In this document: positions 17,291-25,169 of the stretch, piece by piece
Layout: each line of letters starts with the position of its first letter
How positions within the stretch are numbered: position 1 is the first letter of the stretch
Source of the DNA: Gemmatimonas sp.
GTDB taxonomy: Bacteria > Gemmatimonadota > Gemmatimonadetes > Gemmatimonadales > Gemmatimonadaceae
Length of the DNA stretch: 64,000 nucleotides
Reading direction: 5' to 3'
Assembly (NCBI GenBank): GCA_011390885.1
Contig: JAABRO010000002.1
Coordinates: forward strand, 1-64,000
Program-made: the position numbers and the translations under genes
The notes under the pieces: model-generated
The model's database searches: none
The model's input: only the letters and a program-made list of their open reading frames with translations
What the model was told of the DNA's origin: nothing

Positions 17291-19354
17291 CTACTGCGGG
17301 GTGATGCCGAGGTTGGCGAAGAGGAAGGTGTAGATGTCCGCGAGTTCGGCGATTGCCTTGGTGAGCGACGAGCTGCCGTGTCCCGACTGCGTCTCCACAC
17401 GGATGAGCACGGGCGCGTCGCCGGCCTGAGCCGCCTGCAGGCGCGCCATGAACTTGAACGAATGCGCCGGCACGACGCGATCGTCGTGGTCGCCGGTGGT
17501 GACGAGGGTGGCGGGATACGCCACGCCATCACGCAGGTTGTGCAGCGGTGAATACGCGTGCAGCACACGAAACTCGTCGGGATCGTCGCTCGATCCGTAG
17601 TCGGCGATCCAGTTCCACCCGATGGTGAACTTGTGGAAGCGGAGCATGTCCATGACGCCGACGGCGGGCAGGGCCACCGCGAACAGGTCGGGGCGCTGGG
17701 TCATGAGTGCGCCCACGAGCAGGCCGCCGTTGGAGCCGCCCTGCACGGCCAGCCGCTCGCGGCGCGTGTAGCCGTTGGCGATGAGCCACTCGGCGCACGC
17801 GATCGCATCGTCGAAGACGTTCTGCTTGCGCGCCTTCATGCCCGCCTGATGCCAGGCCTCCCCGTACTCGCCGCCGCCACGCAGGTTGGCCTGCACGAAC
17901 ACGCCGCCCTGCTCGAGAAACGCCACGCGCGCCGCGCTGAACTGCGGCAGCAGCGTGACGTTGAAGCCGCCGTAGCCGTACATGAGCGTGGGGTTGTCGC
18001 CATCGAGCGCGAGGCCGCGGCGATGCACGAGGAACATCGGGACGCGGGTGCCGTCGCGGCTGGTGGCAAAAACCTGACGCGTCTCGAACTGCGCCGGGTC
18101 GAAGGGGAGCGAGGGCGCCTCGAACAGCGCACTCTCGCCCGTAGCGACGTCGAGTCGGTGGATGGTCGGGGGCGCGGTGAACGACGTGAAGGTGTAGAAG
18201 AGGTGCGTGGCCTCGGCATCGCCGTCGAAGCCCGACGCCGTGCCGATCCCGGGGAGCGCGATGGTGCGCTCGTCGGTGCCGTCGAGCGCGAAGGAGCGCA
18301 CACAGGTGGTGACGTCAACCAGCGACGTGGCGAAGAGGCGTCCGCCCCCGGTGGTCACCTCCTGCAGCGGCTCCGTGCGCTCGGCGAGCACGGTCGTCCA
18401 CCGGCTCGGATGCGGGTCGCGCAGGTCGATGCGCACCACGCGTCCGTTGGGGGCATCGCGTGTGGTGAAGACGAGCAGGGCGCCATCGACATGGTCGACG
18501 GCGCGGAACTGGTCATCGAAGCCCTCCCAGAGCGGCTGGAAGGTGGCGCCGGGCGTCTCGAGGTCGAGGACGTGGAGCGCCTCGCCGTCCTTGCCCTGCC
18601 CACGATCGGACACGGACAGCACCGCCACGCGTTCGTCGCGCGTGGTGCTGAGCACGTGAAAGCGCTGCGGATGCGTGGCGTCGTCGAAGACGAGGCGATC
18701 GGCCTCCTGCGCGGTGCCGAGCTGGTGGTACCACACCTGATGCCGCTCGTTCACGCCGGAGAGCGCGCGCGCGCCGGGCTCCGGGTAGCGCGAGTAGTAG
18801 AAGCCGCGGCCATGCCAGGCAATGTCGGACACCTTCACCCAGCGCACGACGTCGTCGAGGTCGGTGCGATCGGCGAGGCGGCGCACGCGGATCTCCTGCC
18901 AGTCGGAGCCGGCGTGCGAGAGCGCGTAGGCCACGTGCTCGCCCGCGCGGTCGATGGCGAGGGCACCGATGCGCGTGGTGCCGTCGGGGGAGAGCTCGTT
19001 CGGGTCGAGCAGCAGCTGCGGCTCGCCGTGCACGCCGCGCTGGGCGTACCAGACGCTCTGGTTCTGGAGCCCGCTGTTGCGGGCGATGAGGAGCCAGCCG
19101 GCGCGCTCGATCGGCTGGCCGGCGCGCGGGTAGTTCACCAGGGCCGTGAGCCGGTCGCGCAGAACGCCGCGCCAGGGAAAGCGGGCGAGCCAGCTGTCGG
19201 TAACGGCGTTCTGGGCCGCGACCCATCGGGCCGTTTCGGGAGCGTTGTCGTCCTCGAGCCAGCGGTACGGGTCGGCCACGGCCTGGCCGTGGTAGACGTC
19301 GACCTGCTCGACGCGGTCGGTCGGGGGATACGCGAGGGGACGGGAGCTGGGCAT
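17291..19354 (-). CDS. Prolyl oligopeptidase family serine peptidase (S9A)
   Basis: 687 residues, the usual length for prolyl oligopeptidase. An N-terminal stretch (DPYRWLEDDNAPETARWVAA) leads into a beta-propeller. The C-terminal alpha/beta-hydrolase domain has nucleophile motif GGSNGG, acid in GDHDDRVVPAHS and catalytic His in SGHGSS. The family cleaves short peptides after proline. ATG 19354 gives no signal peptide, so it is predicted cytoplasmic, unlike the many secreted peptidases nearby. It is divergent from rplS and is followed 4 bases later by the GWxTD-like lipoprotein. Confidence 0.95.
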   Translation of the reverse strand: MPSSRPLAYPPTDRVEQVDVYHGQAVADPYRWLEDDNAPETARWVAAQNAVTDSWLARFPWRGVLRDRLTALVNYPRAGQPIERAGWLLIARNSGLQNQSVWYAQRGVHGEPQLLLDPNELSPDGTTRIGALAIDRAGEHVAYALSHAGSDWQEIRVRRLADRTDLDDVVRWVKVSDIAWHGRGFYYSRYPEPGARALSGVNERHQVWYHQLGTAQEADRLVFDDATHPQRFHVLSTTRDERVAVLSVSDRGQGKDGEALHVLDLETPGATFQPLWEGFDDQFRAVDHVDGALLVFTTRDAPNGRVVRIDLRDPHPSRWTTVLAERTEPLQEVTTGGGRLFATSLVDVTTCVRSFALDGTDERTIALPGIGTASGFDGDAEATHLFYTFTSFTAPPTIHRLDVATGESALFEAPSLPFDPAQFETRQVFATSRDGTRVPMFLVHRRGLALDGDNPTLMYGYGGFNVTLLPQFSAARVAFLEQGGVFVQANLRGGGEYGEAWHQAGMKARKQNVFDDAIACAEWLIANGYTRRERLAVQGGSNGGLLVGALMTQRPDLFAVALPAVGVMDMLRFHKFTIGWNWIADYGSSDDPDEFRVLHAYSPLHNLRDGVAYPATLVTTGDHDDRVVPAHSFKFMARLQAAQAGDAPVLIRVETQSGHGSSSLTKAIAELADIYTFLFANLGITPQ

Positions 19355-19455
19355 GCAGAGAAAGGAACGGGAAGCCCGATCGGCTCCCACCAGCGGGCGT
19401 GGGGCGGTGACGGGGCGGGGCCGTGCGCCCCTAGCGGAATCCGCTGGGGTCGCAG

Positions 19456-19461
19456 TAACTT
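19456..19461 (+). promoter_or_regulatory. Candidate rplS -10 box TAACTT
   Basis: TAACTT matches the hexamer class seen before other genes in this window. The AGCGGA-A-TCCGCT palindrome (19433-19445) covers the place a -35 box would occupy and could be an operator. Inference only. Confidence 0.4.
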
Positions 19462-19669
19462 GGGGGGCTGCGCGTGCGGGACAAGGTGTATCGGGTCGTC
19501 ATCTTGTCGTCACGAGCGGTTCGGTTCGTCACCTGTCGACTGCGCCTGTCGCGTCGGCAGCGGCGATGCCACGTCGATGTCGCGTCCGGAGATGGGCTCC
19601 GGCCGTGCGACGCGGCCTCTCGCAACCGGTACGCCTGGGCGCGCCGGCATCCGCAGGCTTCTGAATCAT

Positions 19670-19684
19670 GGGCGCGTGGCGCCC
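19670..19684 (+). promoter_or_regulatory. Hairpin abutting the rplS ribosome site
   Basis: GGGCGC-GTG-GCGCCC forms a perfect 6-bp stem ending one base before GGAG, which is 6 bases upstream of the L19 ATG. Such a hairpin could tune initiation or be part of an L19 leader feedback element. I could not match it to a known leader family. Confidence 0.4.
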
Positions 19685-19695
19685 TGGAGATCCAT

Positions 19696-20073
19696 ATGCA
19701 TCCGTTCATCGAAACGCAGAAGGAGTGGCTGCGCTCCGACATCCCCGCCTTCCGTCCGGGCGACACCGTGCGCGTGAACGTGCGCGTGAAGGAAGGTGAG
19801 AAGGAGCGCCTGCAGGCGTTCGAAGGCGTGTGCATCGCCCGCAAGGGTGGCGGCGTGAGCGAGACGTTCACCGTGCGCAAGATCTCCAACGGCGTCGGCG
19901 TGGAGCGCATCTTCCCGCTGCACAGCCCGATGATCGGCAGCCTCACGGTCGTGCGCCGCGGCGTCGTGCGCCGCGCCAAGCTGTACTACCTGCGCGACGT
20001 GGTCGGCAAGGCCGCCCGCATCAAGGAGCGCAAGGTCGTGCGCGCGCCCAAGGGGCCGGCGACGCAGGGCTGA
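19696..20073 (+). CDS. rplS: 50S ribosomal protein L19
   Basis: 125 residues from ATG 19696 ([26 protein letters not shown] begins the protein). L19 sits at the 30S-50S interface. The conserved [25 protein letters not shown] and RAKLYYLRD motifs are all present. GGAG lies 6 bases before the ATG. It is normally the fourth gene after rpsP-rimM-trmD; here it is separated from trmD by five unrelated genes and has its own long leader. rnhB follows after 19 bases. Confidence 0.97.
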   Translation: MHPFIETQKEWLRSDIPAFRPGDTVRVNVRVKEGEKERLQAFEGVCIARKGGGVSETFTVRKISNGVGVERIFPLHSPMIGSLTVVRRGVVRRAKLYYLRDVVGKAARIKERKVVRAPKGPATQG

Positions 20074-20092
20074 GCCGCGGCCGGCCGTCGTC

Positions 20093-20725
20093 ATGGCTCG
20101 CTGGACGCGCCTCGAGGCCGACCTGCGGGCCCGGCATGGTCCCCTGCTGGTCGGAATCGATGAAGTCGGACGGGGCCCGCTTGCGGGCCCCGTTGTCGCA
20201 TGTGCGCTCGTCATGCCGGCCGGCGTGCGGGCCATCGCCGGCGTGGACGACTCCAAGGCGCTCGACGCGCCCACGCGCGATCGGCTCGCCGCGCGCATTC
20301 GCGAACGGGCCGTCGCCATCGGCGTGGGGGCGGCGTCGGTGCGCGAGGTGGACCGGCTGAACATTCTGCACGCCACGGTGCGCGCCATGCAACGCGCGCT
20401 CGTCATGGTGGAGCGTCGGCTCGGGGTCGCACCCGATCACGTGCTCGTCGACGGCTCGCCGCTGCGCTGGCTGGGCGTGGAGCACACCGCCGTGGTGAAG
20501 GGCGACGCCACCTGCTACTCGGTGGCCTGTGCGTCGATCGTGGCCAAGGTCACGCGCGATCGGCTCATGCGACAGCTGGCCGCGCGCCACGAGGCCTACG
20601 CGTGGGAACGGAACATGGGCTACGGTACAGCCGCTCATCGGGAGGCGATCGCGACGCGCGGGCTCACCGCACACCACCGGCGATCGTTCTGCCTGAACAT
20701 CCAGACCGCGCTGGAGCTGACATGA
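20093..20725 (+). CDS. rnhB: Ribonuclease HII
   Basis: A 210-residue enzyme that removes ribonucleotides and RNA primers from DNA. The active-site motif GIDEVGRGPLAGPVV (catalytic Asp-Glu), DSKAL, the Asp in VLVDG, and SIVAKVTRD are all intact. The rplS-rnhB order is common. The stop overlaps the next gene's ATG (ATGA at 20722-20725). Confidence 0.97.
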   Translation: MARWTRLEADLRARHGPLLVGIDEVGRGPLAGPVVACALVMPAGVRAIAGVDDSKALDAPTRDRLAARIRERAVAIGVGAASVREVDRLNILHATVRAMQRALVMVERRLGVAPDHVLVDGSPLRWLGVEHTAVVKGDATCYSVACASIVAKVTRDRLMRQLAARHEAYAWERNMGYGTAAHREAIATRGLTAHHRRSFCLNIQTALELT

Positions 20726-21270
20726 TCGACGAGACCGAGGGGCCCCCCGAGGCGCCTTCCGAGCAGCCCCTCGAGCCGAGCCCGGCGGCTGGGCGCGACG
20801 AGCCGCGCGGGCTCGCGCCGCGGGTGCGCACCTGGTGGCGGATCGGCATCCTGCTCAACGCGCTGGTCCCGTCGGCGGTCCTCGGTGCGGCGTCATGGTT
20901 CGCGGCCTTCCGTGGCGACTGGCGGGCCGCGACCGGCGCCGCGCTCGTGCCGTGGCTGGTGGCGGCAATCGTGGCCGTGCGCGTGCCCGGGCGTCGCTAC
21001 GCTGCCTGGCGCTATCAGGTGACCAGTGACGCGCTGCGGCTCGACCGCGGCGTGATGTTCCGGCAGGAGAGCGTGGTGCCGTTCACGCGCATTCAGCACG
21101 TGGACACCGAGCAGGGGCCGCTCGAGCGCATGCTCGGCCTGAGCCGAGTCACGGTGCACACCGCGTCCGGCACGAGCAGCAGCCTCACCATTCCCGGGCT
21201 CGCACCGGCTGATGCCGAGGCGCTGCGCGAGCGGCTCGCGCAACTCGCCGGCGCGGTCGAACCGCTGTGA
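20722..21270 (+). CDS. PH-domain membrane protein (YdbS-like)
   Basis: A 182-residue protein: a Pro/Glu-rich N-terminal tail of about 35 residues, two membrane segments (residues ~40-80), then a bacterial PH domain (bPH_2) with YQVTSDALRLDRGVMFRQESVVPFTRIQHV. YdbS/YdbT pairs are membrane proteins of unclear function, linked to the cell envelope in Bacillus. It overlaps rnhB by 4 bases and is followed by the larger PH protein after 10 bases, the usual ydbS-ydbT arrangement. Confidence 0.88.
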   Translation: MIDETEGPPEAPSEQPLEPSPAAGRDEPRGLAPRVRTWWRIGILLNALVPSAVLGAASWFAAFRGDWRAATGAALVPWLVAAIVAVRVPGRRYAAWRYQVTSDALRLDRGVMFRQESVVPFTRIQHVDTEQGPLERMLGLSRVTVHTASGTSSSLTIPGLAPADAEALRERLAQLAGAVEPL

Positions 21271-21280
21271 CGAACCGGCC

Positions 21281-22960
21281 GTGACCGGGCACGACGAGGG
21301 GCCGGCCAGCGGCGCGGCACCGGCGGTGGAGATGCAGCGGCTGCATGGCGCGAGCATTCTCTTTCACTGGTTCGCGCTGCTGCGGTCGGGGCTGTTCCCG
21401 CTCGTGCTCGTCGCGCTGCAGTCGCGCACACGGGGCGGCGACTGGCTGCTGTACGGCGTGGGCGGGCTGCTCGTGCTGTTCGCCGCCGGCTCGATCGCGC
21501 GCTTCCTGTTCACCCGCTACGGACTGGGCCCCGACGCGTTTCTCTTCCGGAGCGGTGTGTTCGCGCGGCAGTCGCGCGTGATCCCCTACGACCGCATCCA
21601 GAGCGTGAACGTGCGGCAGTCGGCGCTGCAGCGGCTGCTGCGCATGGGCGAGCTGCATGTGGAGACGGCCACGCAGGGGAGCGCCGCGGAAGTGGTGCTG
21701 CGCGTGCTGCGCTGGCGCGATGCACAGTCGCTGCGCGAGCACCTCGTGGCCGAGCGGCGTGGTGCGCTTGGGGCGCGCGAGGCGCCCGCGTCGGACGCGA
21801 CGCAGGGTGCGGCGGGTGCGCCGGTGGAAGAGGCGGCGGAAAGCACCGTGATCGCCACGGTCGACGTGGAGCAGCTCATGGTCGCCGGTGCCACCTCGAA
21901 CAACGTGGGCGTGCTGCTCGCGGTGCTGTTCAGCGGATTCGACCGGCTCCGCTCCTCGTTCTTCGCCGAACTCGACTTCACGGGCCTGCTCGCCGGCTCG
22001 CTCGTCTCGGTGACCGACGCGATCGGGGCGAGCTGGGCGCTCGCGCTGCTGGTGCTGCTTGTGATCGTGCCACTGGTGGTGGCGTCGTGGATGGTGTCGG
22101 TGGCGGGTTCGGTGGTGCGCTATCACGGGTTCACGCTCGAGCGGGTGGGGCGCGACCTGCGCCGGAGCCATGGACTGTTTTCCCGTGTGCAGGCGAGTGT
22201 GCCGCTGCGTCGCGCACAGGCGTTGCGCTTCCATCAGTCGGTGTTGCGCCGGCCCTTCGGGCTGGGCGAGCTGCGGCTGGTGTCGGCCGGATCGGCGGGC
22301 GGCGGAGGTGGAGCGTCGAGTGGTGGACTGCAGGTGCTGCTGCCGATCCTGCGTCGTGACGAGGTCTCGCGCTTCGTGCCCGTGGTCTTTCCCGACGCCT
22401 CGCTCGACACGCTGCTGGCGGCACCGATCGATGATGCCGCGTGGACGCGGCCGAAGCCCGTGGCGGCCGTGCGCATCGCGCTCGCCTCGACCGTGCGCGT
22501 GCTGCTCGTGGTGGCGCTGGTCGCGGCCGTGTGGCCCGAATGGCTCGGCCGCGTGGCGTGGCTGCTGCCGTTGGTGTGGGGGCTCGCGTGGATGCGCCGC
22601 CGCGCGCGGGGCATCGCCGTGGTGGACGGTCACGTCGTGGTGCGCGAGGGCGGACTCGCGCGCACGATGGTGATCCTGCCGGAGCGGAAGCTGCAGCTCA
22701 TCGAAGTGAGGCAGGGTCCGCTGCAGCGCCTGTTCGGCGTGGCGACGCTTCGCCTCACCACGGCCGGTCTCGGTGGCGATGCCGACATGGTCGATCTCGC
22801 ACTGGCGGAAGCGCGGTCCCTGCAGGATGATCTCACGGCGCGGCTGCCGCGCACGCTGCGGCACGTTTCCGCGTCAAACGTGTCGGCGTCACACGCGTCC
22901 GTGCCGCGCGTGTCCGGTCCCGTCTCCCTGCATCGCGAGGTGTTGCCCGATGGCGTCTGA
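21281..22960 (+). CDS. Multi-PH-domain membrane protein (YdbT-like)
   Basis: About 559 residues with alternating paired membrane segments and three bPH_2 domains, the YdbT layout. Recognisable PH segments are GVFARQSRVIPYDRIQSVNV (first), GLFSRVQASVPLRRAQALRF (second) and EGGLARTMVILPERKLQLIE (third). I start at GTG 21281, 10 bases after the YdbS stop; earlier starts would lie inside the upstream gene. The 3' end overlaps the SDR gene by 11 bases. The partner gene is directly upstream, so they probably form one membrane complex. Function unknown. Confidence 0.87.
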   Translation: MTGHDEGPASGAAPAVEMQRLHGASILFHWFALLRSGLFPLVLVALQSRTRGGDWLLYGVGGLLVLFAAGSIARFLFTRYGLGPDAFLFRSGVFARQSRVIPYDRIQSVNVRQSALQRLLRMGELHVETATQGSAAEVVLRVLRWRDAQSLREHLVAERRGALGAREAPASDATQGAAGAPVEEAAESTVIATVDVEQLMVAGATSNNVGVLLAVLFSGFDRLRSSFFAELDFTGLLAGSLVSVTDAIGASWALALLVLLVIVPLVVASWMVSVAGSVVRYHGFTLERVGRDLRRSHGLFSRVQASVPLRRAQALRFHQSVLRRPFGLGELRLVSAGSAGGGGGASSGGLQVLLPILRRDEVSRFVPVVFPDASLDTLLAAPIDDAAWTRPKPVAAVRIALASTVRVLLVVALVAAVWPEWLGRVAWLLPLVWGLAWMRRRARGIAVVDGHVVVREGGLARTMVILPERKLQLIEVRQGPLQRLFGVATLRLTTAGLGGDADMVDLALAEARSLQDDLTARLPRTLRHVSASNVSASHASVPRVSGPVSLHREVLPDGV

Positions 22961-23780
22961 CAATGTGTCCGTGTTTCGCGAAGGGCTGCTGGCCGGCCAG
23001 GTCGGACTCGTCACCGGCGGCGGCAGCGGCATCGGGCTCGGCATCTCCGAGCTGCTCGCGGCGCTTGGCATGCATGTGGTGATCGCCAGCCGGAAGCCCG
23101 AGCACTTCGAGGCGGCGCGCGAGCGGATCGCCGCGGCGGGCGGCGCGGTGAGCAGTGTCGCGCTCGATGTGCGCGACCAGGCACGCGTGCGCGAGGTGGT
23201 CGATGGCGTGACCCAGCAGCACGGCCGCCTCGACCTGCTCGTGAACAACGCGGCGGGCAACTTCTACGCGCCGAGCGCGACGCTGTCGCCGAATGCGTGG
23301 AAGGCGGTGGTCGAGATCGACCTGTACGGCACGTTTCACTGCTCCCAGGCGGTGTATCCGGCCATGAAGGCGCAAGGGGGCGGGCGCATCGTGAGCACGA
23401 GCATGACGCTGCACTACCGCGGCTGGCCGCAGATGGCGCACGCGACCGCAGCGAAGGCGGGCGTGGATGCGCTCACGCGTACGCTCGCCGTGGAGTGGGC
23501 GCCGGAGCGCATTCGCGTGAACGCGATCGCGCCGGGTCCGATTCCCACCGAGGGGGTGCGCAAGGCGTTCACCCCGCCGGCGGAGAGCGGCATTCCCGAT
23601 CGCTTCGCGGTCGCGGATCAGCAGATGGACGCGTACGCACAGCAGCGCATTCCCCTCGGCCGCTGGGGCACGCCTCGCGACATCGCGAACATGGTGGCAT
23701 ACCTCGCCTCTCCGGCGGGCGACTGGATCACGGGCAGCATCTTCGTGATCGATGGTGGGGAGTGGCTGGCGCGGCAGTGA
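22950..23780 (+). CDS. SDR oxidoreductase, 2,4-dienoyl-CoA reductase-like
   Basis: A 276-residue short-chain dehydrogenase. NADP(H) site TGGGSGIG, then NNAAGNF, the signature seen in peroxisomal/mitochondrial-type 2,4-dienoyl-CoA reductases. The classical YxxxK is replaced: the segment reads HATAAKAGVDALTRTLAVEW, with the Lys kept and no Tyr, as in that reductase subfamily. This supports a role in degrading unsaturated fatty acids rather than a classical alcohol dehydrogenase. ATG 22950 overlaps the PH-protein stop by 11 bases; that coupling is probably incidental. Confidence 0.85.
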   Translation: MASDNVSVFREGLLAGQVGLVTGGGSGIGLGISELLAALGMHVVIASRKPEHFEAARERIAAAGGAVSSVALDVRDQARVREVVDGVTQQHGRLDLLVNNAAGNFYAPSATLSPNAWKAVVEIDLYGTFHCSQAVYPAMKAQGGGRIVSTSMTLHYRGWPQMAHATAAKAGVDALTRTLAVEWAPERIRVNAIAPGPIPTEGVRKAFTPPAESGIPDRFAVADQQMDAYAQQRIPLGRWGTPRDIANMVAYLASPAGDWITGSIFVIDGGEWLARQ

Positions 23781-23938
23781 GTGCGGCGTGAGGGGCTCGC
23801 TCGTCCTTCGGCCATCCTTCGGGGCGCGAGTTTCACGCTTGGTGCGTCATATCACAGCGGGGGCTCGCCGTCGGGCCTTTCTTCCTTGGACCGAGTGCCG
23901 GCGCGGCGCCGAGCACCGCATCCAATGGGAGGAATCAC

Positions 23939-24589
23939 ATGCGACACACCAAGCAGCTCCGGCTGATCGGCTTCACCATCCTGGCGGCCACCTCGCTGGG
24001 CGCCTGCGCCACGAAGGGATTCGTCCGCAACGGGCTCGAGTCGCAGCGTGCGGCGCTGTCGGCCGACATTGCCGCCGAGCGTGCGGGGCGGGTTGCCGGT
24101 GACAGTGCGGTGCGCGCCGACGTTGCGCGTGACCTTGCGGCGCTGCGCAACGACCTGACGGCGCTCCGCAACGAGTTCGGCGCGAAGATCACGGCCATGG
24201 AAGGGAAGGTGCAGTTCGCGTTCCCCGTGCACTTCGCCTTCGATGACGCCACCGTGCGGGGCGAGGACGTGGCGGCGCTCGAGCGCTTCGCCGATGTCGT
24301 GCGCACGTACTACAACGGCGCGACGATCACGGTGGAAGGATTCGCCGATCCGGCCGGTTCGCGCGCGTACAACCTGGCGCTTTCGCAGCGTCGCGCCGAC
24401 GCCGTGCGCCAGTTCCTCGGCGATCGTGGCGTCTCGCCGACGCTCGTGACGAGCGTGGGCTACGGCAGCACGCGTCAGGTCCGTCCGGGCGCCTGGGGCG
24501 ATGAGCCGGGCGCGCAGCTCAACCGCCGGGTGGCGTTCGTGATCGACGCGCCGGCCGAGTCGACGATCGCCGCGCTGTCGATGCGCTGA
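23939..24589 (+). CDS. OmpA-family lipoprotein
   Basis: 216 residues: lipoprotein signal (LIGFTILAATSLGAC), a heptad-rich helical region (residues ~35-85) and a C-terminal OmpA-like peptidoglycan-binding domain with VHFAFDDATVRG, VEGFADPAGSRAYNLALSQRRADAV and NRRVAFVI. It would tether the outer membrane to the wall, as Pal or YiaD-type proteins do. A strong ribosome site (GGGAGGA) precedes the ATG by 6 bases. A GC-rich hairpin follows the stop. Confidence 0.93.
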   Translation: MRHTKQLRLIGFTILAATSLGACATKGFVRNGLESQRAALSADIAAERAGRVAGDSAVRADVARDLAALRNDLTALRNEFGAKITAMEGKVQFAFPVHFAFDDATVRGEDVAALERFADVVRTYYNGATITVEGFADPAGSRAYNLALSQRRADAVRQFLGDRGVSPTLVTSVGYGSTRQVRPGAWGDEPGAQLNRRVAFVIDAPAESTIAALSMR

Positions 24590-24607
24590 GCAGGAGCGTG
24601 TGGTCCG

Positions 24608-24640
24608 ACGGCCCCGGGTCCCCTGCGGATCCGGGGCCGT
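24608..24640 (+). terminator. Stem-loop terminator after the OmpA lipoprotein gene
   Basis: Perfect 10-bp inverted repeat (ACGGCCCCGG / CCGGGGCCGT) with a 13-base loop, starting 19 bases after the stop and followed by TTCGTT. The U-tract is weak, but position and stem strength fit a terminator. Confidence 0.75.
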
Positions 24641-24652
24641 TTCGTTGCTCGG

Positions 24653-24676
24653 TTGACATAGGGGGTAGGGGTATGC
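24653..24676 (+). promoter_or_regulatory. TTGACA -35 with G-tract operator-like element before copper chaperone gene
   Basis: TTGACA (24653-24658) is the only exact consensus -35 I found with a gene close downstream. It runs into AGGGGGTAGGGGTATG. The half TAGGGGTAT equals the half-site of CsoR-family metal-sensor operators (ATACCCC-TA-GGGGTAT), but the left half has G in place of C, so the palindrome is broken. A copper-responsive operator is plausible, not shown. Confidence 0.4.
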
Positions 24677-24746
24677 AGACTTGGAGGAGGTCGGGCCGTG
24701 TCGCGTGTGGGCCCGACCGAGTCACCCCCAGTCCGGAGTGGATGCG

Positions 24747-24959
24747 ATGAGCACGGTTGCGTTGTCGATCAAGGGCATGAGCTGCCAGCACTGCGTGCGC
24801 GCGGTGCGCGAGGCGCTCGAGGCGGTTCCCGGCGTCGCGGTCTCGACGGTGGAGATCGGGTCGGCGCAGGTCACCGTCGATCCCGCACAGTCGACGGCGG
24901 AGGCGGTCGCTGCCGCGGTGACCGAGGCCGGCTACGAGGCCACGGCGCAGGCCGGCTGA
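24747..24959 (+). CDS. Heavy-metal-associated domain protein, CopZ-like copper chaperone
   Basis: A 70-residue single HMA domain (STVALSIKGMSCQHCVRAVR) with the metal-binding CxxC in GMSCQHC. It is the size of CopZ-type cytosolic copper chaperones that hand Cu(I) to CopA ATPases. No CopA or CsoR gene is present in the window, so it stands alone. GGAG lies upstream of ATG 24747. An operator-like G-tract near 24660-24675 supports metal control. Confidence 0.9.
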   Translation: MSTVALSIKGMSCQHCVRAVREALEAVPGVAVSTVEIGSAQVTVDPAQSTAEAVAAAVTEAGYEATAQAG

Positions 24960-24964
24960 CCCGC

Positions 24965-24970
24965 TATATT
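24965..24970 (+). promoter_or_regulatory. Candidate -10 box for tRNA-Lys (TATATT)
   Basis: TATATT lies 46 bases before the mature tRNA-Lys 5' end, directly after the copper-chaperone stop codon, in otherwise very GC-rich sequence. It would give a precursor leader of about 40 bases. Confidence 0.5.
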
Positions 24971-25016
24971 GCGGCGGCGCGCGTCCGCGGGACGACCGAT
25001 GGCGCGTCGCTGGGTC

Positions 25017-25089
25017 GACCTGGTAGCTCAGCTGGTAGAGCAGCGGACTTTTAATCCGTAGGTCGTGGGTTCGAGTCCCACCCGGGTCA
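25017..25089 (+). tRNA. tRNA-Lys (anticodon TTT)
   Basis: Full cloverleaf: acceptor GACCTGG/CCGGGTC with one G-U pair, D arm GCTC/GAGC, anticodon stem GCGGA/TCCGT with loop CTTTTAA, T arm GTGGG-TTCGAGT-CCCAC, discriminator A. CCA is not encoded. A 34-base perfect palindrome follows at 25113. Confidence 0.97.
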
Positions 25090-25112
25090 CTGCTCGCGCG
25101 GTGCGAGAAGCA

Positions 25113-25146
25113 ACGAGGGCCCGCCACGATCGTGGCGGGCCCTCGT
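25113..25146. terminator. 34-bp perfect palindrome, bidirectional terminator
   Basis: ACGAGGGCCCGCCACGA followed directly by its exact reverse complement; as RNA it forms a 15-bp stem with a 4-base loop. It lies between tRNA-Lys (+) and the stop of the convergent BNR protein gene at 25170, so it can end transcription from both sides. Confidence 0.85.
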
Positions 25147-25169
25147 CATTTGCGGCATCGGGTGTGATG

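Larger units (their letters stand above)
19355..19695 (+). other. Divergent spacer and long rplS leader, no gene seen
   Basis: These 341 bases contain no convincing gene. Seen: an AGCGGA-A-TCCGCT palindrome at 19433-19445, a -10-like TAACTT at 19456-19461 reading toward rplS (leader of about 230 bases), and a 6-bp hairpin GGGCGC/GCGCCC with a 3-base loop at 19670-19684. The hairpin touches the rplS ribosome site GGAG (19686-19689). The frame through the leader stays open but looks like random high-GC sequence. Confidence 0.55.

Noticed and set aside
17558-19777. 739-codon plus-strand frame
   Set aside because: Antisense to the prolyl oligopeptidase; composition is His/Arg/Glu-rich shadow typical of high-GC codons.
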